This document shows, one piece after another, positions 1-10,200 of a DNA stretch of 27,766 nt. Each line of letters begins with the position of its first letter. Positions within the stretch are counted from its first letter, which is position 1. This DNA comes from Chrysochromulina tobinii (Eukaryota > Haptophyta > Prymnesiales > Chrysochromulinaceae), in contig JWZX01002037.1 in the NCBI GenBank assembly GCA_001275005.1, forward strand, positions 1-27,766. Reading direction: 5' to 3'. The notes beneath the pieces were generated by a model. The model worked only from the letters and a program-made list of their open reading frames with translations, was not told the origin of the DNA and did not search any database. The position numbers and the translations under genes were made by a program.

Positions 1-2765
1 GGCCGCCGCGGCCGCCGCGGCCGTGGCAGGGGCTGAGGCAGAGGCACTCGAGGCGGTCGGAGCTTCGGCCCGGACGGCCAAGGGCGCCAGCGCATCCCGC
101 GGGCGTGAGGTCTCCAGCTGCCAAGGCAGCGGCATCATCGAGGGTAGCGGGCGGGAGGCGGCGGCGAGGTGCTCGGGCAGCGGCGAGGGTGCCGTCTGCG
201 CGAGCACGCTCGAGGGACGCACCGTGCCCGCATTGAGCGCCGCCGACGTCTGGAGAAAGTTGCGTGCTTGCCTCTGCAGCGCAGCGTTCTGCGCGTCAAG
301 CTCGCGCATCTTCGCAGCGGAGAGCTCGAAGGCCGAGCTGAAGACATCGCTGCCAAAGGCAAACTCGGCGTCCAGCCCATGGGCCTGCGGGTGTGACGCC
401 GGGTGCGTGCCCGGAGGCACCAGCCCGCTGTGATACAGCCCGGCACCCCCGCCCATGTGGCGCTCGGTCGCGTCGGGCGTCGCGGCGTATGTGGGGTCGT
501 ACGCATGGTAAGGCGTGGCGTGCTGAGCGTGCTGAGCAGGCCCGGGCGTGGCTGGAAGAGCCGCAGCAGCGGGCGGCGGCGGCGGCGGCGGCTGATACGG
601 CGGCGGTGCGCCCCAAGCCTCAAAGGGGCGCTTCGTGTTGGGCGCCGTGGGCGCGCGCCAGGCGGCCTGGGCGTCTTGCGAGGCGTCTGGTGGGGCAACG
701 GAGGTCGCCGGTCCTCGGGCGCCGCCACGGGCTCCCACGGCGCCTGCTGCTCCGTCGTCCAGATCGGCCGGCGGCGGGGGGTTTGCGCGAGGCGTGCGGA
801 TCGAGGTAGCGTTCCTGCCCCCTTGGCGCAGCGTGTCCGAGAGCTCCTTGCGCAATGAGTCCGCCTCTGCAGCGAACAGCCGACAGCGATGCTGCTCCAG
901 GGCGAGGGCGTGCCGACACTCGTCGAGGCGTGTGTTGGCGCCCGTGAGTGCCTCGCGCACGACCTCCTCGCGCCGCGCCGCCTCAGCTTGCTCAAAGGCG
1001 CGAGCCTGCTCCTCGACGACGCGCCGAGTCTGTTCGCGTGCGGCGCGGAGCTCCTTTTGGTGGCTCTCGAGCGCCTTGTCGAGCTGGGTGCTCTTGGACT
1101 TGAGGGCCGTCGAGGACGCTTGCAGCAGTGCGGCGGACTCCTGCTGGCGCGTCGCCGCAATCTGCTCCATCTCCGCCAGCTGCTGCGCGAGGCCTGCGCA
1201 CCGATTATTGGCCGCAGAGAGGGCGCTCTCAAGCTCACTCGTGCGTGCGAGCATCTGGCTCTTCGCCTCGCCCATCGCGGGCATGATCGCCTTGAGCTGG
1301 CGCACTTCGGCCACCAGACGCGCGACCTCGGACTCCTTGGCACGCACCGCCTCCTGCGCTGCCGCGAGCTGCTCGCGCATCAATTGGGCGCGCGCCACCT
1401 GCGCACTCGGGGGCGATCGGAGGACCATAAGAAGGCGATCAGAATGCGAGTAGATGGCGATGAGTGGCAATCGGGGGCACTCGCCGCGAGCGGCGAGCGC
1501 ATCAGCTGGGCGCGCGCGTTACCTCTCCCGCGGTGCGATCGCGCTCGGCGTGCGCGAGGCTGAGCTGCTCCTCGAGCTCGCCCTGCTGGCGCGCGACCTC
1601 GAGCAGCCGCTGCTGGTGCGTGATGCGCAGCTCGCGCCCGGCGGCGGCGAGCTCCGCTTGCGCCGCTTGCAACTCGACCTCGCGCGCGCGGCGCACGCTC
1701 GTCATGTCGCGCTCAAGCACCGCCTTCTGGGTGGCCAGCATCTCGGCCTGGGCCTTGAGCTCGTTGGCACGCGCCTCGGTCTCCATCGCGAGCAGCGCCT
1801 CGCGCGCGCGCAGCCGCTCGGCCTCACTGAGCAGCCGCTGTCGCTGCTCGTACGCTTTCGCCTCGAAATCTGCCTCCCTCTTCCGCAGCGCCTCGCGCGC
1901 CTCGATCTCCTGCCGCCGCATGGCCGCCACCTGCTTCGCATGCCACGTCTGCTGCTCCTGGAGCACACGGTCGAGCTCGGCGCGCGCGGCGGCGCGCTCC
2001 TCGGTGCGGATGCGTGCGCCCTCGCTCTCGCGTAGCCGTGCCACCTCCGCCTGCAGCTGCTTCGACGCCGCCTCGTCCGCCTCGCGCTGGTACGTGAGCA
2101 TGTGCTGCTGCAGCGCCAGCGTGGGCGACGCCGAAGCCGCCTCCGAGCGCGCCACCGCCGCCTGCGCATCGACCTGCTTCAGCTGAGTCTCAAGCGACGC
2201 ACGCAGCGCGAGCGCCGACATGTGCCCGTCGGCTGACGGCACGTCCGGCGCCGCCGGCGGCTGTGCCGCTTGCCGGCTCGCGGCGGTCAGCGCGGTCACG
2301 AGCGGCGAGCCGCCATTGGCGGCAGAGGCGGAGCCCGCGGGAAGGCCGAGCACGGAACAGATTTCGGAAGGCGCCAGCGGACCGTCGGAGAGCGATGCCT
2401 CGGGCGCGAAGACGGACGCCGTGTACTCGTACGCCGAGGCGCTCAGGTGCGCGAGCACGAGCGAGTCGATCGCACGCTGGCGCAGCGAGGCGGCGGGGCG
2501 GCTGGAAGAAGCCGCCGAAGTAGGTGGCGCAAGACTCCCACCACCTCGCTTGATCTCTTGGAGCAGATGCACGCGCAGCTGAGTCTGCGAGCACAGACAG
2601 AGACGAGAGAGCGCCGGTGAGTGCGAATAACTTGGCGGCGACTGCTATCGGGTGCGAGTGAGCACACACCTTGAGATTGTCGAGCATGCCGTTGGTTGAG
2701 AGCACGGACTTGAGGTTTGTGGCGAGGGCCGCGGTGCCCTCCGCTGCGTAGACAATCGCTGCCAT
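1..2765 (-). CDS. OFD1: OFD1-like LisH/coiled-coil centriolar protein (3' partial)
   Basis: Exons read 2765-2670, 2584-1523 and 1398-1; all junctions are GT-AG and phase 0, giving 852 residues before the edge with no stop reached. The ATG at 2765 is the first in its frame. Exon 1 ends in LDNLK and joins TQLRVHLLQEI, matching the start of OFD1 proteins (LDTLKTQLRNQLIHEL). A LisH motif follows at about residues 71-103 (SLVLAHLSASAYEYTASVF), again very OFD1-like. Residues about 150-540 are Glu/Ala/Arg-rich coiled coil. The third exon has more coiled coil, then a Pro-rich stretch (codons near 560-600) and a short helical segment. OFD1 family members sit at distal centrioles and basal bodies and are needed for cilia, which suggests a flagellated cell. 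The family call rests on the N-terminus; another LisH-coiled-coil centrosomal protein is the alternative. It shares a 294-base spacer with the FKBP gene. Confidence 0.77.
1399..1522 (-). other. Intron 2 of OFD1-like gene
   Basis: 124-base GT-AG intron: donor GAG/GTAACG, acceptor GAGTGCGCAG/GTGG, phase 0. Without it the coiled-coil frame stops at 1502. With it the coiled coil resumes as VARAQLMREQL and stays open to the window edge. Confidence 0.75.
2585..2669 (-). other. Intron 1 of OFD1-like gene
   Basis: 85-base GT-AG intron: donor AAG/GTGTGTG, acceptor GTGCTCGCAG/ACT. Phase 0. Removing it rebuilds the OFD1 signature across LDNLK/TQLR, which is strong support. Confidence 0.85.
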
Positions 2766-3059
2766 GCGGCAGAGCAGAGCGGTCGCTCCTGGCGGGAGCG
2801 ATATCAAGGCCCCTTGGCGATAAAGACAAGTCAAGCCAAAACAGGTTGTCAAGAAGCGACTGTTCCCCTACTTGTAATTCTGGACGCGCTCTCGCAGAGT
2901 TCGCTCGCTGTTCGCGTGCCAGCTGTGAATGTGAACCATTGACCAACGTCTCAGGTTTTTTGCCGATGCAGCCGCCGCCACGCTCGCCCGCCGCATCGGG
3001 CGTGCGACCCCAATGTCACGAGTGTTCGCTGCGCCGCCTGCATTCTCACCTGCGCAGCC
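2766..3059. promoter_or_regulatory. Divergent promoter between OFD1-like and FKBP genes
   Basis: The 294 bases between the two opposed start codons hold both 5' UTRs and presumably both promoters. A CCAAT pentamer lies at 3010-3014, 46 bases upstream of the FKBP ATG. I see no TATA box. The promoter role is inferred from layout. Confidence 0.4.
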
Positions 3060-3490
3060 ATGGCGACCGCGATCCCTGGGTTGGCGACGACTTACGAGAT
3101 CCTCAAGCCAGGCAATGGCGGCAGGGCGATTACGAAGGGCTCGACGGGCACCCTGCACGCGCTCGGCGTGGTGAAGGAGTCTGGCAAAAAGTTTTGGAGC
3201 ACCAAGGATCCGTAAGCAGCCCTGCGCAGCCCGAGCTCTGCGTGCGCTTCATCTTCTGACTCCGGTTCTCCTCAATCGTCAACAGTGGCCAGCAGGCATT
3301 CACATGCCAGTATGGCGTCGGGCAGGTTATCACCGGCTGGGACCAGGGGTGCCTCGGCATGACCGTTGGCGAGGAGCGCAAGCTCACCATCCCTGGGAAA
3401 GAGGGTTACGGTGCGCAGGGCTTCCCTGCTTGGGGCATCCCGCCGAATGCCACGTTGGAGTTCACGCTCGAATGCTTGGCGATCAAGTAG
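3060..3490 (+). CDS. FKBP-type peptidyl-prolyl cis-trans isomerase
   Basis: Exons 3060-3211 and 3286-3490 encode 118 residues, the size of a single FKBP12-like domain. FKBPs isomerise Xaa-Pro bonds and bind FK506. Visible landmarks are SGKKFWSTKD (FKBP12 has DGKKFDSSRD), VITGWDQGCLGMTVGE (the V-I-x-G-W pocket wall), KLTIP, EGYGAQGFPAWGIPPNATL and the final FTLECL. Relative to FKBP12, pocket residues Y26 and D37 align with Ala and Trp, while F36, F46, V55, I56, W59, Y82 and F99 are kept. From memory, FWSTKD also occurs in some algal and protist FKBPs, so it may mark a subfamily rather than decay. No signal peptide is seen, so a cytosolic or nuclear location is likely. It ends at TAG 3488-3490, after which the frame stays open (separate entry). 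Confidence 0.92.
3212..3285 (+). other. Intron of FKBP gene
   Basis: 74-base intron, donor GATCC/GTAAGC, acceptor CGTCAACAG/TGG. It splits a Pro codon in phase 2. Splicing removes an immediate in-frame TAA and joins STKDP to GQQAF. Confidence 0.92.
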
Positions 3491-3595
3491 GAAGAGGGCA
3501 CGGGAGGGGGCGCCCAGTGCAAGCCCGCGGCCAAGAAGGGCAAGAGCGCGGGACGGGGCTCCAAGCGCAAGCCCGCCGGTGGCGCCAAAAAGTAA
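3491..3595 (+). other. In-frame lysine-rich extension after the FKBP TAG
   Basis: After TAG 3488-3490 the same frame runs 34 codons to TAA 3593-3595. It encodes a Gly/Ala/Lys/Arg-rich tail that includes KPAAKKGK and GSKRKP and ends GGAKK, resembling a basic nuclear-localisation or nucleic-acid-binding tail. It may be translated by readthrough, be a former C-terminus lost to a nonsense change, or be 3' UTR by chance. TAG is the normal stop of at least three other genes here, so codon reassignment is unlikely. Confidence 0.45.
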
Positions 3596-4030
3596 ATCGA
3601 GGGTTCTGCCCCCTTGACATTTATGGAGGCTCTGCCTCTGTGTGCCTCGCTCGCACCTCGCACGGCACCAACTCCAACAAGGCACTCACTGTCTCGCTCT
3701 GATGGATATCACAATCGCCAGTCTGAGCAAAACCAAGTTTGGACCTAACCAAGTTGTACCCATGTTCCACATGTGGTCAGGAGGAGTGGTTTAATACTGC
3801 GTGCGCAAGCAGGCCTCGATTGTCGATAAGAAAATATTTTTATTTATAGCCGCCCCAGGACGACAAACACAAATAACACATCAAGCATGATGCGTCCCCG
3901 CGGGCGGGTCGGCGGGACCGGACGTGCGTCCTGGGAGTCCCAGGGGGCCTGGCTCCGGGAGTCGCTGATTTGGAGAATGCGGAATCGGGAATGCGGGCGT
4001 TTCGAACCATCTCAGTAGACCACTCGGCGT
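3596..4030. other. Convergent intergenic region
   Basis: These 435 bases lie between the 3' ends of the FKBP and GT31-sulfotransferase genes. It is more AT-rich near 3720-3850, including an A/T run at 3829-3846. Both 3' UTRs and poly(A) sites probably lie here. No gene or RNA is recognised. Confidence 0.4.
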
Positions 4031-7000
4031 TCAGGACGCTTCCAAGGCTGCCCTGCGGAGTGGCGGCATGCGCTGTACGACGCGCGCGAGTAAGGGTGGC
4101 CAATGCTTGTGAGCGCTCGGGCATGAGCGTGCGCCCTTGCGCGCCGTCTCCCACGCCATTCGCGGCAGACTGTGGCCGCTGAGCAGCGTGTCGAGATCGT
4201 CCTGGAAAGGCGCAAAGAACTCGTGAAGGATGCAGTGCGTTGAGTAGCTGATGCCCGCCTCGACCGACTGCTCGGCGATGCTGCTCCGATTCGACGCCCC
4301 GTCCTGCTGCACGTGCACCGAGCGCGAGAGGTGCGTGTTGTGCGCCTTGTCGAGCTCGAAGGTGAAAGGGGCCAGATCCAGAAAGGTGCGCACGCGCTCC
4401 ATCGAGTGAGCGGGCGCGTCTGTCCACTCGTCAAAGTTGAGGAGCAGGATCTGGCTTGGTGGGTACACCTCGAGCCACTGCTTGAGGTAGCGTGCGTACC
4501 GGCCCTCGCCGACGAAGGGGTTGACGTAGCAGCGGTCGCGCTCCATCTCCTCAGTGTACTCGTCCATCATCGAGTACGTGCGATTCGGCTCGCCGCAACT
4601 CTCCATCGTGCGTGCCACATCCTCGACCAGTCGAGCGAAGGGTGGCGCCTTGTCGGAGAGCTCCTTGTCCATCTTGTTGTTGATGCGCTTGTGCAAGTAG
4701 CGCATGACTGTACGATCCACTCTCTTGTTCAGATACTCCGAGTACGCGCGCGTGACAGGGTTCCGCAGCGTGAAAAGAAGGCGGATGCGCGGGATGTACT
4801 TGAGGATGTACGTCGGGCAGGTGAGGCAGTAGAGGTAGCCGGGCGTCGCCTCGCCCGTCACCTTGAAGTCATGCGGTGTCACTTGTGGAAACTTGTCGAG
4901 GTATTTGGTCATCACCTCTTCGCGCCCGGGCCGCCGCTTGGGGGAGAAGAAGTTGCCCCAGAAGGTGAGCTCCTTGTCCTTGGCAGGGACCACTTCCGGG
5001 TGTTGGAGCAGGTACTTGTACAGCGAGGTGGTGCCAGCCTTGGGCACCCCGCCGATGATGAAGTGGGGCAAGCAGGTATACTTGTGGTTGACGAAGACAG
5101 GCGTACAGCGGGGATCCGTGCGCCTACCCGTTTGCTGGTTCGAGGCATCCGACGAGGCAAAGGCTTCGAGCTCGCGATGGAACTCGCGATGGTCTTCGAC
5201 GCCGTGGAAGCAGACGGCGTCCGAGTAGAGATGGAAGAGGTTGGCAACGGGCGGTTGGGGGTAGAAGCCGTACTCCATGTCCACGCTCACCCCCGCTGCC
5301 TCGGCACAGTCCCCGAGCCACGCGTCGCCGCCTTGGTGGATGCGGTCGACCCATTTGAGATTGAGCGGGTCGCACTCGCCCGAGTCCTGTAGGGATAGGA
5401 GGCTTTGAGCTGCAGCCCGCGACATGACGATGCCCGCCCCACCGCCGACAAAGCCTGGATATCCTTCTTCCTGTAACGGCCTCCCGAAGTAGTGCGGCGT
5501 GTCTGAGCTGTACCGGCGAAGCAGCTGCATCAGAGGCTCTTTGAGCACGTACGTGTCGTCATCGACGTACACGTGCCATCGCACGTCACGCAGCTCGGAC
5601 CAACGCGCCCGCACCGACCACTCAAAGATCGCCTTCATCTTGAAGCGCAGCCACGTGTTCCACCCCATCCCCTTGTCGTGCGAGATTTTCCAATGCTCGC
5701 CGCCGCTGTCGGGCCGCTCGGGCAGCATGAGGGCGGCGATGCGGTGGCGCCGGTCGTCTTGACGAAACCGGTCATCTCCATCACTGCTGTTGTCGCTCCT
5801 GCCTTTCGAGCTGGTCCCTGGCGCCGTCGCCGTGGGCTTTGCAAAGTTTCTCGAGACGCCGTATCGCCCGCGTGAGATGGGATGACTCTGCTGGGCAACG
5901 GAGCGGTCCGCGTGGTAGTAGACGCGCCGAAACGGGCGGGCCCACGTCGCTTCGCAATCGTCAATCACGCCCTGCAGCTTCGTCTCGCGCGCCATGACGT
6001 GCACCGCTACTTGCTCGTCGCTCAGCTCGGGATGCTCCGAAGCGTGGGCTGCCTGCGCGACTGCGGCTGCTGCTGGCGCCGAGAGCAACCGTGCGCATGC
6101 CGAAAGGTGGGCCATCATCGAAGGCTCGACTTGGCCATAGCTCACTATGCCGCCCACCCCCCCGCCCGGAATGCAACTCGCTGGCGCCGAGGCGTAGCGA
6201 AAGCGTGGCAGATTTGTAGGTGTTGCAGCACCAGTGCCCTGTGCGGAATTGGCATCCTCTTTCAAAAAATAGATGCAATTGCCTAGCTTAGCGTCGAACA
6301 TGTCAAACGTGCCGCCCGCGTACTTTTGATCGTGGCATTGAGCGGGGTCCGCAATCTTGCCCAGCAGCGAGGTGGAGAGCAGCACACCTGTGTTGAGGTC
6401 GACATACGCGTGAAAGCCGAACGCCTCTTTGTGCGATGAGTTCGCCGTATGGCCATAGTAGCCGTAACCCTTGAGGTTCGGGTCGAGGGTATGCATGATG
6501 CTCAGCAGAGCGCGCACATCCACAAAGGTGCGATCGGTCACTAAAAAGTACCAAGCAACATCCGCAGCCGGCGAACCTGGCCGATTGATCAGACGGCCGA
6601 GCGCCTCCATGTGTGTCAGTGGCAGAAATGGCCGTCGACGCCACGCATCGCCAGCAGATACGTAGACGAAGCGGCCTTCGGACGCGTACCCCGACAGATT
6701 GACTGACGGATCGGTGAAGACAAGCACATGCCGCACGCAGCGCGCCCAGCTTTGCAGGATGGTGCGCACACGGATCTCGTGATAACCACGGCCGCCGATG
6801 ATCAGAAACATTACGTCTGAGGAAGCTTTTATGAGTATGGCACAGGCACGCTCCTCCTCATCGCCTGATCGAAGCGGAGCCAGATTCCACTGTGCCATCC
6901 AAATCTCCATATCGATTGCTTGACGTTGTCTGACGAAGTGCTGTTCGCGCTCGACTGACTGCAGATGCAGCCTCATGCCACACTATATGCCGCGAGGCGA

Positions 7001-7163
7001 ACACAATGAAGATGCCGGCAGTAGAGGCACTTGCAGCCAGCAAGCTGCGCAAGGCACAGCTGATGCCAAATCGAAATCGCGGCTGTGCCCTGGCGCCTTG
7101 GGACAACTGCATTTTGTGCGACAGCAAATCCGACAGGCAAATCCAGAGCTTCAAACCCGGCAT
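4031..7163 (-). CDS. Type II membrane GT31 (Fringe-like) tandem glycosyltransferase-sulfotransferase fusion
   Basis: Model: exon 1 7163-6960, 70-base intron, exon 2 6889-4031, 1020 residues. Exon 1 carries a hydrophobic signal-anchor at about residues 38-56 (SLLAASASTAGIFIVFA), as expected for a Golgi type II enzyme. Domain 1 (about 90-280) is Fringe-like (VMFLIIGG, VLVFTD), but where Fringe has DDDTYV it reads TDRTFV, so it is probably inactive. Domain 2 (about 375-640) keeps VDDDTYV with the metal-binding Asp triad at 511-513, FVGGGAGIVMSR and GDAWLGD. Domain 3 (about 675-960) is a PAPS-dependent sulfotransferase: PKAGTTSL (684-691, 5'-phosphosulfate loop) and LRNPVTRAYSEY with the Arg-x7-Ser pair at 777/785, closest in style to heparan-sulfate N-sulfotransferase and GalNAc-4S-6-O types. 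The likely role is extending and sulfating a secreted or cell-surface glycan; donor and acceptor sugars are unknown. The ATG at 7112 is an alternative start. Confidence 0.87.
6890..6959 (-). other. Proposed intron joining membrane anchor to GT31 domain
   Basis: 70 bases, donor TCTGCA/GTCAGT, acceptor GGCACAG/TGG, phase 0. The long frame opens only at ATG 6976, just after an in-frame TAG. Splicing instead connects the anchor-bearing frame that begins at ATG 7163 (…HEAASA) to WNLAPLRSG. The size and consensus fit the other introns in the window. Confidence 0.65.
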
Positions 7164-7286
7164 GCATTTCGTTCGAAATCATCGTGATGGGCCAATGACA
7201 TGTAATTAATCTGGATGTTGCTCTCTTGTCATTTCACAGCCAAAAGGTTATAATTCACAGGGTGGCACGGTGTGTGGACGGCTCCG
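7164..7286. promoter_or_regulatory. Very short divergent promoter, GT31-ST / armadillo gene
   Basis: Only 123 bases separate the proposed start codons. A CCAAT pentamer sits at 7192-7196, about 90 bases upstream of the armadillo ATG. The flanking sequence (TGTAATTAATCTGG) is AT-rich compared with the coding regions. Shared control is inferred from layout. Confidence 0.4.
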
Positions 7287-10200
7287 ATGGCCAGCTGGGA
7301 GGTCGTCCTGTGCAACGAGAGCTGCCCGCCAGCGGTGCTCGAACGCCACCTCGCCGAGCTGGCTGTTCGAGCGCGCTCCTCCAAGGAGCAGTCGCAGCTC
7401 ATGAGTGAGGGCTTGCACCTCACGCTGCCGGTGCTGCTTGCACGCCAGCCACCACCAGCAGCGCTCGATGCGACCTGGCGGATGAAGGCGCAGGCCGCGC
7501 GGCTGCTCGCGAACCTCGCCTACCAGCCGACGCACAAGGGCACCATCGTCGAATCCGGTGGCCTGCTCGCTCTTGCAGGAGCGGCCGCGGACGCGCTGCC
7601 ACACGGCTTCACTGGTGACGAGAGCTCGCCCGCGGCGGCGGCCCTGCTGCTTGAGGCGGCCGCCGCCATTGGCAATCTTGCCTCTGGCGCCGACGCCCGC
7701 CGCAGCGTCGTCAACGGCGAGGGCGCTGTCGCGAGCCTGCTGTCGCGCATGCTGCAGGCGCACTGCGCTGTTGCGTCGACAGCCATGGCAAATGGTGGTG
7801 ATGCGGTGGCGAGTGAGGCGGCCCGCGCACTCTCCAATCTTTCGCTGTGCGCGAGTACGCACCAGCATCTGATCCAGAGTGGCGCGCCACAGAGCGCGAT
7901 GCCCGTGCTCGCCGAGTGCTTGCGAGCCACGCTGCCCCTGCCGCCTTTGGTCCCCGATGGGCGGCGCATGCGCGTGCGAGGCATGCCACGTGGCTTTCCC
8001 TCGAGCCAGCTACATGTGCCTGCGTACGGCTGGTGCGATGCCTGCAGGCCGCTCGTGCAGCTCGACGGCGTGCCAGCTGCGGCCCTGGACAGTGACGCCG
8101 AGGGCGAGCGCGAGCCGTTGGCGACGTCGGCGAGCGCCAGTGTTTCAATCGCGGCCAGTGCACGCGTGGCCGAGGAGGTTGACGATCCTCCGCTGAGCCG
8201 ACCCCTCCTCTCGCGCATTCTGCTGATGCTCATCAACCTGCTCCGCCAGCGCGAGCACGTGGCGCCGATTGCGCAGGCGATGCCTGGGCTTGGGCCCACT
8301 CTGCTGGCCATCAGCCGCGCGCGTACCGAATCCTCCAAGCTCGCACTCGAAGCCCGATCGCGCGCACTGCTCGCGTGTGCGCGGCTCGCATCGCTGACCG
8401 CACCCGGGCTTGAGCTCCTCGACGCAGGAGCGATTGCCACACTCTGCGCCATCTACGACGAGCCTGCCGCTATGCCCGCCGCGCCCACCGCGCCCTCCAC
8501 GCCCACCGCGCCCGCTGCTCATCACAGCGCGCCCGCTGCTCATCACAGCGCGCCCGCTGCTCATCGCGCTGATCTGCCCGACGCCCTCGGCGCCGGCCCG
8601 CCCCTGCTGGCCGAGGTGGCCAATCCTTTGGCCCTGCTCGATTCCGCATGTGCACTCATCGAAGTCCTTCTCCGTGACGCGACGCTGCGCTCTCGGTTCT
8701 TTGCGGCGCCCGACGGAGGCGCTGCGGCACTCCTGTGCTCGATGCACAGCGCTTGGGCAAGGCTGCTTCCAGCCGCTCCAACCGCAGGTACGGACAGCGC
8801 TGCAGCGACGACCGTTGTGGGCGTAGGCGGCGGCGCGGGCGGCGGCGCGGGCGGCGGCGCGGGCGGCGGCGCGGCTGACCGATGGCCCGCACCGGCGCCG
8901 GCCGTAACGGTCGTCTGTAACGGCCGTGAGATCATCTCGCGAGAGGCCGTGCTGAAACGCCTCTCGATTCTCGCGACGGAGCTCGAGCGTTGGCAGCCGG
9001 GGCTTTACGCGCGCGCTCTGCGAGACCACGTGGAGGCTCCGCTGTGGAGCGACTGCGAGAGCTGCCGGCTGTGCGCCTCGTCGAGGCTCAAGCAGCTCAC
9101 CCTCTCTCATGTCGCTTGCCGCGAGGCGTCCGCGGGCTCGGTCCTCGTGCGCGCGCCGGCACTCCTCGCACTCGAGAACGGTGCCCCGGCAATACCAGCG
9201 GTAGAGCCGCGCCCGACGTACGCGCTCGAGCCGACGCGCGATTTCGCGACCGTCTGCGCGACGCAGCTCGAGCTACTCGAAGCGCTTTGCCAAGTGGTCG
9301 AGAGCAGTAGAGAGACGGCGGTGCAGCTCGCGCTCGGTGGCATTGTGCCCGCGCTCCTGCGGCTCCATCGCAGCCGGCGCGCACCTCCGGCAGTGCGCGA
9401 GGCGGGCGGCGCATTGCTCTGCGCCATCACGCGCCACGGCGAGGTGGGGGCGCATTGCTTGCAACACGGGGCCTTGGCCGCGCTGCTTCGGATGCTCAGG
9501 CACGGAGCCACGGCTCGAGCACGCCAGGACGCATCAAGGGGAGCGGAGGCGCTGCTGCGGGCACGCCACGCGCTGCTACCCCTGCTGGAGGGTGGAGAGG
9601 TAGCGGCGCTTCTGGCACTGCTCTACGCGCGCCTTCCACCCAACGCCGAGTGCGCGGAGTTCGTGACGACCGCCACCCCGTTACTCGCGGCCAACGCTCT
9701 CGCTTCGCAGCGCGTGCTCCGCAGCCGCGCACCGCCATTCCTCTTGCCGCCCATGGGCATGCCAATGGGGAGCCCACCTCCGTCTCCAGGCCGGCTCGGT
9801 GGCGCATGCATTGAGACGGGGTCTCCAGGCCGGCTCGGTGGCGCATGCATTGAGACGGGGTCTCCAGGCCGGCTCGGTGGCGCATGCATTGAGACGGGGT
9901 CTCCAGGCCGGCTCGGTGGCGCATGCCTCAGCGCCAGCCTCAGGGGCGGCATGGGCAGTAGTCTGAGCGGCACGATGGAGGCGCCCACGGTGACCCATGG
10001 CCAACTCGAGGCGGCGATGCTCCTTGCCCTCTATGTCGACCGCGGGCCGGTGCTCAGCCATCCCCACCTGATTGCCTCGATGATTTGGGCAGCGTTCGCG
10101 GAGCTCAACACGACGCTCGGCGAAGGCGGCACCGGCTGGCATGGTACCGGTAGCGGGCGCGAGAGCACGGCCGCCGCTGACGCGAGCAGCGAACGGTCCC

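Noticed and set aside
135-1343. 402-codon minus frame, very Arg/Ser-rich
   Set aside because: Shifted shadow of the OFD1-like third exon, whose own frame is open to the edge and reads as coiled coil.
3486-3516. 31-base GT…AG segment that would splice out the FKBP TAG
   Set aside because: Shorter than every other intron here, and it would move the reading out of the lysine-rich frame.
4313-5392. Long plus-strand open frame (359 codons) over the sulfotransferase gene
   Set aside because: It is antisense to well-conserved GT31/sulfotransferase motifs. In GC-rich DNA the complementary frames stay open by chance.
8145-9110. Minus-strand open frame opposite the armadillo gene
   Set aside because: Composition is Arg/Cys/Gly-rich with no domain; the plus strand has recognisable armadillo repeats.
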